Positions 57,433 through 64,000 of a stretch of 64,000 nt of DNA are shown piece by piece (position 1 is the stretch's first letter; the number at the start of each line of letters is the position of its first letter). The stretch comes from Nitrososphaerota archaeon (GTDB taxonomy: Archaea > Thermoproteota > Nitrososphaeria > Nitrososphaerales > Nitrosopumilaceae). The stretch lies in NCBI GenBank assembly GCA_028867675.1, contig JAGWGA010000004.1:1-64000 (forward strand), in the 5' to 3' direction. Under the pieces are notes generated by a model. The model saw only the letters and a program-made list of their open reading frames with translations. It did no database searches and had not been told where the DNA came from. The translations under genes and the position numbers were made by a program.

Positions 57433-57604
57433 TTCCTATAGACTTGTTTTTATCAATTTTGCTATAAACCGTTATTAGCTAAAAATGTGTTTAATCATAT
57501 CAAAAATTCTTGTGTAATTCAAGCCATAATCATAGAACAATCCCAATTAGGTCCCAATGATGACAGAAGAGTAATATTTTCAGGACTGATACAACAGAGG
57601 AAAG

Positions 57605-58672
57605 ATGATTGACATTTATCGAGTTTTACCAGAGGAGATGGATGACTTGGTCATCAAACTTGGTCAACCGCGATACAGAGCAGATCAGCTACTTCGTGCA
57701 TTATACCAAGGTTCACCAAAAAATATCTCAGATCTTCACCAAATCCCATCCTCTATGAAAGATGCACTTGCCAAAGCAGGTTATACCATAGGATCTGAGA
57801 CGGAAATACATCGAGTGGTAAGCGAGGACGGCCATACAACTAAACTGCTACTCAAATTTGATGACAAGACGCTAATTGAGACGGTTCTAATGCAATATGG
57901 TCCAGCCCAAGATAAGACTCATCCAAGGTCAACAGTTTGCGTTTCAACTCAGGTAGGTTGCCCAATGGGTTGTGTCTTTTGTGCTACCGGGCAGATGGGT
58001 TTTGAAAAAAATCTAAAAGCTGAAGAGATTGTTGCCCAAGTTCTACATTTTGCCAGATTATTACGTGAAAGGGACGAGCATGTAACCAATCTTGTTTTCA
58101 TGGGAATGGGAGAGCCTCTTGCAAATTATGATGAAACAGTAAGAGCAATTAGAATTCTGACACATCCTCGAGCATTTGGATTAGGACAGCGAAGTATCAC
58201 AATTTCTACAGTAGGAGTAATTCCAGGAATAGACAAACTTGCAGACGAAGATATTCAAGTCAAGCTTGCAATTTCACTCCATGCTCCAAATAATGAGTTA
58301 CGAAAAAAGCTAGTTCCAACTGCAGGGCCAAATTCTGTTGAAGATTTGGTAATGGCAGCAAAACGTTATTTCAAAAAGACTGGGCGCCGTGTCACATTTG
58401 AATATGCGTTAATTGATGGCATCAATGATTCAAACAAAGTTGCGTTAGAACTAGCACATCTTTTGAAAGGCAATGGTGCCCATGTAAATCTAATTCCAAT
58501 GAATCCAACAGCGGGGGGATTTTCACGTCCTGCCAGAAAGAGAGTACTTGCATTCCAACAAATACTTCGAGATGGAGGAGTAAACTGCACGGTAAGAGTA
58601 GAGAAGGGTTCAGAGATATCAGCAGCCTGTGGACAGCTGCGTACAGACATCATGCAAAACATTGCCCAGTAA
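57605..58672 (+). CDS. rlmN: Dual-specificity RNA methyltransferase RlmN (radical SAM)
   Basis: Methylates C2 of A2503 in 23S rRNA (and A37 of some tRNAs in bacteria). The radical-SAM cluster ligands are Cys119, Cys123 and Cys126 (VGCPMGCVFCATG); the methyl-carrying Cys342 is in EISAACGQLRT; GEPLANYDET binds SAM. The N-terminal domain (QPRYRADQLLRALYQGS) is intact, and 355 aa is normal. RlmN is mainly bacterial, so old transfer is plausible, but base composition does not stand out. Confidence 0.9.
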   Translation: MIDIYRVLPEEMDDLVIKLGQPRYRADQLLRALYQGSPKNISDLHQIPSSMKDALAKAGYTIGSETEIHRVVSEDGHTTKLLLKFDDKTLIETVLMQYGPAQDKTHPRSTVCVSTQVGCPMGCVFCATGQMGFEKNLKAEEIVAQVLHFARLLRERDEHVTNLVFMGMGEPLANYDETVRAIRILTHPRAFGLGQRSITISTVGVIPGIDKLADEDIQVKLAISLHAPNNELRKKLVPTAGPNSVEDLVMAAKRYFKKTGRRVTFEYALIDGINDSNKVALELAHLLKGNGAHVNLIPMNPTAGGFSRPARKRVLAFQQILRDGGVNCTVRVEKGSEISAACGQLRTDIMQNIAQ

Positions 58673-58736
58673 GGGACAAGTCACAATAAAACAGGTATGA
58701 CAAACCTCTAAATTAAAAAGAAAATATCTCATACAT

Positions 58737-58952
58737 ATGGTTCTCACTAGTCGTGAAAAAACAGTCATCATAGTATCACATTTGGTTTCACTTTATTCTG
58801 AAAACATGGAACAGGAAAAGATACCACAAGGTCAATCAGTCATTGATTTCATAATGAAAAACATTCCTCAAGAATTCAAGTCAGAGTTATCCATGGAAAT
58901 AATCGATGACGTGTTTAATTTTATTGCCAGTAGACCCATGGAACTTTCATAA
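58737..58952 (+). CDS. Small hypothetical protein, 71 aa
   Basis: Short helical protein (REKTVIIVSHLVSLYSENME, SMEIIDDVFNFIASRPMELS) with its own TATA-spaced ATG. It precedes purP by 27 bp and is probably cotranscribed with it. No family recognised. Confidence 0.5.
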   Translation: MVLTSREKTVIIVSHLVSLYSENMEQEKIPQGQSVIDFIMKNIPQEFKSELSMEIIDDVFNFIASRPMELS

Positions 58953-58979
58953 ACCCCCAAGATTAGAAATGATCATCAT

Positions 58980-60005
58980 ATGTCTTCAATCGCCACACTA
59001 GGTTCTCACTGTGCGCTTCAGGTCCTCAAGGGAGCAAAAGACGAAGGATTCAAGACTATTCTAATTTGTGAGAAAAAACGTGAAAAACTCTATCGGAGAT
59101 TTCGATTCATAGACGAATTTGTACTTGTAGATTCACTCAATGAAGTTATGGATAAAAGATGCTCAAGTATACTCAAAGAAAATAATGCCGTAATCATACC
59201 CCATGGAACTCTAATTTCTCAGATGAATTCAACAGAAATAGAATCAATCAAGACCCCAATCTTTGGAAATAAATGGATTCTCAGATGGGAGTCTGACAGA
59301 AATATGAAAGAAAAACTCATGGTAGAATCCAGATTAAAAATTCCAAGATCATTGCCAAGTCCAAGTGAGATTAACGGTCTAGTAATTGCAAAAAGACATG
59401 GCGCTGCAGGAGGAAAGGGATACTTTCTTGCAACTAGTGAAGAAGAATACATCAAAAAACGAGACAAGTTGATCAGAGAAGGAATTGTCAAAGGAGATAG
59501 CGATTTGTATTTGCAAGAATATGCTTTGGGAGTTTCTGCATATTTACAATATTTTTACTCTGAACTAACTGGAGAATTGGAATTTTTCGGAGTTGACAGA
59601 CGATATGAATCAGACATTGACGGATTGGGAAGAATTCCAGCTCAAGACCAAATCGATGTGGACCTAATACCATCATTTAACGTAATAGGAAACAGTCCGC
59701 TAGTTTTACGAGAATCATTGCTTGAAGAAGTCTATGCAATGGGAGAAAGATTTGTTGATGCTGCAAAAAGACTGGTCGCTCCAGGCATGACAGGCCCATT
59801 TTGTCTTGAGGGAGTCTATGATGAAAACGGTAAATTTACTACATTTGAGTTCTCAGCAAGAATAGTTGCAGGAACAAATCTATACATTGACGGTTCACCA
59901 TATTCAGCACTAATTTATGATGAACCAATGAGTATGGGAAGAAGAATAGCCCGTGAGATAAAAATTGCTAAAAACAAAAATCAGTTAGACAAAGTAGTTA
60001 CCTAG
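58980..60005 (+). CDS. purP: 5-formaminoimidazole-4-carboxamide ribonucleotide synthetase (PurP)
   Basis: ATP- and formate-dependent conversion of AICAR to FAICAR, the archaeal route of step nine in purine synthesis. ATP-grasp enzyme of the expected 341 aa: N-terminal IATLGSHCALQVLKGAKDEG, the ATP-grasp core VIAKRHGAAGGKGYFLATSE and the C-terminal FCLEGVYDENGKFTTFEFSA with metal-binding Glu residues. The start follows an ATG 27 bp after the upstream small gene. Confidence 0.92.
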   Translation: MSSIATLGSHCALQVLKGAKDEGFKTILICEKKREKLYRRFRFIDEFVLVDSLNEVMDKRCSSILKENNAVIIPHGTLISQMNSTEIESIKTPIFGNKWILRWESDRNMKEKLMVESRLKIPRSLPSPSEINGLVIAKRHGAAGGKGYFLATSEEEYIKKRDKLIREGIVKGDSDLYLQEYALGVSAYLQYFYSELTGELEFFGVDRRYESDIDGLGRIPAQDQIDVDLIPSFNVIGNSPLVLRESLLEEVYAMGERFVDAAKRLVAPGMTGPFCLEGVYDENGKFTTFEFSARIVAGTNLYIDGSPYSALIYDEPMSMGRRIAREIKIAKNKNQLDKVVT

Positions 60006-60025
60006 TAATTTTAAAAAAAATTGTG

Positions 60026-60874
60026 TCAGGCGCCACCAAGGGAGACGACTAAATCAGACAAAAAGCCTGCACAAAGTCCAATAAAAATTCCCACCATCAT
60101 CACAGTATTGCTAGTATATCGCCTTCCAGAATTATACATCAATAATGAAACATAGATCAATGCTCCTCCGGCTATTGATAGAAACAAGACAAATGCAATA
60201 TTAGAAACCCATAGACTGCCAAGAACAGTTCCCAAGAATGTAGGGCCTCCTCCAATCAGACCCACCATTAAAAGAAATTTTACTTTGGGTTTATTTTTCA
60301 GTCCAGTTAGAGGTCCCGCAATACCAAAACCTTCTGTGGCATTATGTGCACCAAAACCAATTATCAACAATATTGCAAGTCCTACTGCTCCAGATACAAA
60401 TGATTGACCAATTGCAAGGCCTTCACTGAAATTATGAGCACCAATTCCGATTGCAATCATTGTTGCAAGTCTATATGCACTTGATTCATGAAATAGGTGC
60501 TTGAGGTAATCATCTCCATTTTTAATACTTTCAACTGACAAAATTTCGGGAACAGAATTTCTATGCATTCTTGATTCATATATCACAAGACTGAGTAGAC
60601 CAATTGCAATTCCGCCAAACATTGCAATCAGAGTCAGTATAGCATCAGATGTTGATGCATGTCCTGCAAACGCATCCTTTGCAGCATTCGTTGTAGAATC
60701 CCATGCATGGCCAAATACATCAACTATAAGAAATATCAAAATTCCTAATGCGAGAGCATTCAAGAAGCCTTTTTTGTTTGGACTGACATTTTTTACTGCT
60801 GCAATTGGCAATCCAAGAAATATTGTAAATCCAGCTATTGCACCTAGAATAACTAGTTGCCAGTAATCCACCAT
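60026..60874 (-). CDS. ZIP family divalent metal transporter
   Basis: Eight hydrophobic segments with the ZIP TM4/TM5 signatures GIGAHNFSEGLAIGQSFVSG and GFGAHNATEGFGIAGPLTG, which place His and Glu in the metal path. The loop after TM3 (ESRMHRNSVPEILSVES) is the usual variable cytosolic loop. Zn2+ or Fe2+ import is likely. A GATTTAAAT TATA-like box gives a leaderless start; a DtxR-like palindrome lies 85 bp further upstream. Confidence 0.85.
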   Translation of the reverse strand: MVDYWQLVILGAIAGFTIFLGLPIAAVKNVSPNKKGFLNALALGILIFLIVDVFGHAWDSTTNAAKDAFAGHASTSDAILTLIAMFGGIAIGLLSLVIYESRMHRNSVPEILSVESIKNGDDYLKHLFHESSAYRLATMIAIGIGAHNFSEGLAIGQSFVSGAVGLAILLIIGFGAHNATEGFGIAGPLTGLKNKPKVKFLLMVGLIGGGPTFLGTVLGSLWVSNIAFVLFLSIAGGALIYVSLLMYNSGRRYTSNTVMMVGIFIGLCAGFLSDLVVSLGGA

Positions 60875-60958
60875 GATAAAATAATTAGGATAAGCTAACC
60901 CATTTAAATCACAGACTAATTCTAGAATTTTGGAATCACTCGCGCGTCGTTTAAATAG

Positions 60959-60972
60959 TTAGGCATGCCTAA
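60959..60972. promoter_or_regulatory. DtxR/MntR-like palindrome TTAGGCATGCCTAA
   Basis: Perfect 14-bp palindrome between the TATA-like GTTTAAATA (60949-60957) and the ATG of the HTH gene (60984), so binding would block transcription of that gene. It has the form of metal-dependent repressor boxes of the DtxR/MntR/IdeR family (TTAGG...CCTAA). No DtxR-type regulator is encoded in the window. Confidence 0.65.
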
Positions 60973-60983
60973 TTCAAAAAATA

Positions 60984-61319
60984 ATGAAAAAGAAAGTTCC
61001 GTTATCACAACTCAAAAAATATGATGTAAATCAAAAAATACTAGAGGCATTAGCAGATTCCCAAGCAAGGTCCATACTATTTTCAATTATAAAAGAAGGA
61101 AAGACAGCATTAGAACTCGCCGAGAAATATAGAATTCCACTTAGTTCAGTTTACAAAAAGATTTCAGATTTGGAAGATCTTGCTCTTGTTAGAGTCGACA
61201 AGTGGGTCTTGTCAGACAATGGAAAAAAATTCAAGGTCTACAAAAGTAGGATAAGTCAAGCTGAAATTAGCATTAAAAAACCAGAACCGACAATAACTCT
61301 GAGTCCCAATCAAAACTGA
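60984..61319 (+). CDS. Winged helix-turn-helix regulator, 111 aa
   Basis: HTH core LADSQARSILFSIIKEGKTA, AEKYRIPLSSVYKKISDLED (recognition helix) and wing VLSDNGKKFKVYKSRISQA. It resembles the regulator at 30736-31101 throughout this region, so the two are paralogues. A metal-responsive-type palindrome overlaps its promoter, and DsbA follows 42 bp downstream, so it may take part in metal or redox homeostasis. Confidence 0.75.
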   Translation: MKKKVPLSQLKKYDVNQKILEALADSQARSILFSIIKEGKTALELAEKYRIPLSSVYKKISDLEDLALVRVDKWVLSDNGKKFKVYKSRISQAEISIKKPEPTITLSPNQN

Positions 61320-61360
61320 ACTTCAAATAGTTAATATTCAAAGAAAAATCATTCAATAAA

Positions 61361-62008
61361 GTGAAAAGATACTATTATCTTGCAATTCCTGCAGTAATTA
61401 CAATAATTGCAGTTGCATACATGGCAACTCCACATGAGAATAAAGCTGATGAGCTGACCCCACAGATGCTCATGCAAAATGGCTCACCTTTACTTGGTGA
61501 TGCTAATGCCAAAATTACAATAGTAGAATTTGGGGATTATCAGTGTACATATTGTCACTTGTTTCATGAAAATACAAAAGACGCATTACTTCAACAATAT
61601 GTCGACACTGGTAAAGTCAACTTTGTATTTCGAGACTTTCCATTAAACGGTCCTGATTCAGTACTAGCTGCAGAAGCTGCATACTGTGCAGATGACCAAG
61701 GCAAGTACTGGCAGTATCATGATGAACTATACAAAAACTGGGCAGGAGAAAAAACAGGTTGGGTAAATCAGAAATCATTAGACATATTTGCCACAACAGT
61801 GGGCCTTGATTTAGATAAGTTTGATAAATGCATATCCGATAAGAAATACGAGCAAAAAGTGACAGATAATTACAACTTTGGTCAGAAGATAGGCATAGAT
61901 GGAACTCCATCTTTTATCATATTTGGTGGCAAGGACATAACCAAGATAGTAGGAGCACAGCCAATCTCAGTATTCGAACAAGTTCTGGCCAAGTTCCAAA
62001 ATAGTTAA
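61361..62008 (+). CDS. DsbA/DSBA-like thioredoxin-fold protein, membrane anchored
   Basis: An N-terminal hydrophobic segment (residues 4-20) precedes a DsbA-like thioredoxin fold with active site CTYC (Cys62-Cys65, GDYQCTYCHLF) and cis-Pro loop IDGTPSFIIFGG. This is the BdbD/FrnE-like form, acting outside the membrane as disulfide oxidase or reductase. The start is GTG. It follows the HTH gene and precedes aRF1 by 12 bp. Confidence 0.85.
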   Translation: MKRYYYLAIPAVITIIAVAYMATPHENKADELTPQMLMQNGSPLLGDANAKITIVEFGDYQCTYCHLFHENTKDALLQQYVDTGKVNFVFRDFPLNGPDSVLAAEAAYCADDQGKYWQYHDELYKNWAGEKTGWVNQKSLDIFATTVGLDLDKFDKCISDKKYEQKVTDNYNFGQKIGIDGTPSFIIFGGKDITKIVGAQPISVFEQVLAKFQNS

Positions 62009-62019
62009 GGTAATAATTT

Positions 62020-63294
62020 ATGGTAAAACCGAAGATAGAAAAACAAGATTCTGTAAAATTATACAAGCTACGAAAGATGTTAGAAGAGTTAGCTGATAAA
62101 GAAGGACGCGGTACAGAATTAATCTCACTTTATGTCCCTCCAAAGAAAGCATTACATGAAGTCATAAACAATCTTCGCGAAGAACAGGGAACAGCTGATA
62201 ACATCAAATCAGATCTTACAAGAACCCATGTAGTAGATGCGTTATCCAGAGTTATTCAGAGATTAAAGCTGTACAAGTCATCACCCGACAAAGGATTGGT
62301 AATGTTTTGTGGGGCATTGCCACCAGAAGGAGGTGGGCCAATTGGAAGTGAAGTAATAAAATTATATGAAATTGAACCTCCAAAGGAATTACAGACATTT
62401 TTGTATCGATGTGATGATCATTTCCATGTAGACCTCCTCAAAGACATGTTAAAGGATGACAACATGATTGGATTTTTAGCAATTGATGCAAAAGATGCAG
62501 GGTGGGGATTATTGCGTGGTGATAAATTAGATGTTTTATCAGAGACATCATCAGGAGTTGCAGGAAAACATCGACAGGGAGGACAGTCTGCTAGAAGATT
62601 TGAAAGACTCAGAGAGATGGAGCTTAACGATTACTATAACAGAGTCGCACATACAACCAGGGAATATTTTATCGACATTTATCCAGTCAAGGGGTTAATA
62701 GTTTCAGGACCAGGTCCTACAAAAGAGAATTTCTTGAGGGAGAACTATCTCGAATACAGACTTCAAAACAACATTCTTGCAACTCTTGATTGTTCTTATG
62801 CAGGTTCAGAGGGAGTGCGTGAGGCATTTGCAAAGGCGCAGGATGTTCTTACGGATTATAGAATGGTAGAAGAGAAAAAACTTGTGGAAAAGCTATTCAA
62901 CGACATCCATTTCTCAAGAGGGCTTGCAACTTATGGCCTCAATGAAATAATTGATTTAATGAAAAGAAACGTAGTAGATACTGTACTGATTACTGATGAT
63001 ACAAATCTCAGAAAAATCGATATAACATGTAGAAGATGCCAAAACGTTCAAACAGAAATATTAGAACGACCAAAGGTAATTCCAAGAGTTCAAGTGTTAC
63101 TTAGTCAACCATGTCCTGGCTGTAAAAGCATGGATTTGGAATCAACCGAACGTGACATTGTAGACTATCTAGATCTTATTGCGGGCCAGACTGGCGCTAA
63201 AGTTGAAGTCATCACCGGTTCAACAGAATACGGTGCGATGCTTTCAAGCATAGGCAAAGTTGGTGCCTTTTTGAGATATAATCCAAACCAATAG
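62020..63294 (+). CDS. prf1: Peptide chain release factor aRF1
   Basis: Archaeal/eukaryotic release factor of 424 aa. Domain 1 has the stop-codon motif NIKS (61-64, ADNIKSDLT), domain 2 the peptidyl-tRNA hydrolysis motif GGQ (187-189, KHRQGGQSARRF), and domain 3 the C-terminal zinc-knuckle CRRC...CPGC region (ITCRRCQNVQ, PCPGCKSM). It reads all three stops and binds aRF3/ABCE1. Gene order with DsbA is conserved-looking but has no known meaning. Confidence 0.95.
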   Translation: MVKPKIEKQDSVKLYKLRKMLEELADKEGRGTELISLYVPPKKALHEVINNLREEQGTADNIKSDLTRTHVVDALSRVIQRLKLYKSSPDKGLVMFCGALPPEGGGPIGSEVIKLYEIEPPKELQTFLYRCDDHFHVDLLKDMLKDDNMIGFLAIDAKDAGWGLLRGDKLDVLSETSSGVAGKHRQGGQSARRFERLREMELNDYYNRVAHTTREYFIDIYPVKGLIVSGPGPTKENFLRENYLEYRLQNNILATLDCSYAGSEGVREAFAKAQDVLTDYRMVEEKKLVEKLFNDIHFSRGLATYGLNEIIDLMKRNVVDTVLITDDTNLRKIDITCRRCQNVQTEILERPKVIPRVQVLLSQPCPGCKSMDLESTERDIVDYLDLIAGQTGAKVEVITGSTEYGAMLSSIGKVGAFLRYNPNQ

Positions 63295-63337
63295 TTTTTC
63301 AGATAAGATAGGATATCTCTAAATAATTTAGAGAATT

Positions 63338-63667
63338 ATGCAATTCATGGAACATGTAACACCCGAGGAATTTGATTCCAAAGTACTAAACTCTGATAAA
63401 AAGACAATTGTTCTTTTTTATGCAACATGGTGTCCGTATTGTTCTAATTTCAAACCAACTTTTGAGTCTTCAAAGATTTCAACAGCTAACAAATTGGGTT
63501 CAATCATTGATGAGGATGAAAATCCGCTCTGGGATAAATTCAACATACAATCTGTACCCACAATGATCGCATTTCAAAATGGAAAAATAATTTCAAGAAA
63601 AGATGCTAAAAAACACGTGGGACTAACAAAGTCAGACATGGATTCCCTAGTAAAAGAATTAGATTGA
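63338..63667 (+). CDS. Thioredoxin-like protein
   Basis: Thioredoxin fold with active site CPYC (Cys32-Cys35 in YATWCPYCSNFKPTF) and cis-Pro loop IQSVPTMIAFQNG. Cytosolic, no signal peptide. CPYC recalls glutaredoxin-type reactivity but the fold reads as thioredoxin. ATG at 63338 is used; an internal ATG at 63347 is possible. It converges with the HIT gene, overlapping it by 9 nt. Confidence 0.82.
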   Translation: MQFMEHVTPEEFDSKVLNSDKKTIVLFYATWCPYCSNFKPTFESSKISTANKLGSIIDEDENPLWDKFNIQSVPTMIAFQNGKIISRKDAKKHVGLTKSDMDSLVKELD

Positions 63668-64000
63668 TTTCATATTATTTCTAATCTTTTTTGCCAATTC
63701 TTCAAGATCATTATTTTTAGTAATCATGCGTCTTGCCCAAGAATTACCTATCTTTTGATATCGAGGAATCACATGAACATGGACATGAGGTATAATCTGG
63801 TTTGCAGATTTGCCATTGTTTTGTCCAATGTTAAATCCATCAGCCCCAGTAGATGCAAGAATTGCACGAGCTACAACTGGAACTCTAGAAAATAATTCTC
63901 CAACTTCATCATTTGACATGTCTATTATTTTTTCATGGTGTAATTTCGGCATCACTAACGAATGACCAAGTTGTATTGGATACTTGTCCATAATAGCAAT
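63659..64000 (-). CDS. HIT-family nucleotide hydrolase/transferase, N-terminus beyond window
   Basis: The catalytic HIT triad HVHVHVIPRY is present, with LGHSLVMPKLHHEKI preceding it, as in Hint/Fhit-type proteins that hydrolyse nucleotide phosphoramidates or dinucleotides. The frame is open past the ATG at 63991 to the window end (IAIMDKYPIQ), and the usual CxxC/FCKI start is missing, so the gene is cut by the window edge. Confidence 0.85.
   Translation of the reverse strand: MAIMDKYPIQLGHSLVMPKLHHEKIIDMSNDEVGELFSRVPVVARAILASTGADGFNIGQNNGKSANQIIPHVHVHVIPRYQKIGNSWARRMITKNNDLEELAKKIRNNMKSI

Noticed and set aside
57605..58672. rlmN as a recent bacterial transfer
   Set aside because: Base composition and promoter look native; the gene may be long established in Nitrososphaerota.

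Overview
The window reads as a chromosomal segment of an ammonia-oxidising archaeon of the Nitrososphaerota (Thaumarchaeota), most likely a Nitrosotalea-like lineage. Support: AT-rich DNA; archaeal-type aRF1 and AspS with GatCAB; PurP; twin GlnK proteins beside an Amt transporter; PduO-type cobalamin adenosyltransferase; exported proteins ending in PEFG-CTERM-like tails; methionine-rich cupredoxins; and promoters with a TTTAAATA-like TATA box about 26 bp upstream of many start codons (leaderless mRNAs, often TTG or GTG starts). No amo gene or rRNA lies in the window, so the genus is an inference.

Layout. 1-6052 is the right end of an integrated element: short, overlapping, mostly unknown genes, many zinc-binding-like proteins, a ribbon-helix-helix regulator and a tyrosine integrase whose 5' end lies 52 bp from the 3' end of a tRNA-Val(CAC) gene; the left end is outside the window. 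6128-18410 is mixed housekeeping: an NRAMP transporter, threonine dehydratase, a class III cyclase, RAM-domain regulators, cobalamin adenosyltransferase, an HD phosphohydrolase, a LOR/SDH (ornithine cyclodeaminase-type) enzyme, tRNA-Phe and a candidate structured ncRNA. 18.5-49.4 kb is a dense stress and signalling island: a P1B ATPase, five universal stress proteins, eight CBS proteins plus a CBS/PncB chimera, two Hsp20 proteins, HtpX, PAC2, MgtC, two cupredoxins, PEFG-tailed surface proteins, a second NRAMP-type transporter, and a cyclase/KaiC-like gene pair. 49.4-64 kb is core metabolism and translation: GlnK-GlnK/Amt, AspS-GatC-GatA-GatB, RlmN, PurP, a ZIP transporter, a small HTH protein with DsbA, aRF1, thioredoxin and a HIT protein cut by the window end.

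The most interesting signal is a symmetric 9-mer, TGATWATCA, and close variants placed just upstream of TATA boxes throughout the stress island (18.48-47.06 kb). It links the P-type ATPase, USP, CBS, Hsp20, HtpX, cupredoxin and cyclase genes into what looks like one undescribed regulon. Within it, one four-CBS protein carries a C-terminal domain resembling the S30AE/HPF ribosome-hibernation fold, another CBS protein ends in a C2H2 zinc finger, and a third gene joins the start of a CBS protein to the last third of nicotinate phosphoribosyltransferase. Two compact intergenic elements closed by perfect 11-bp stems (10069-10148 and 24457-24525) look like stand-alone RNA genes. All identifications come from reading the sequence and remembered family features; no database search was run.
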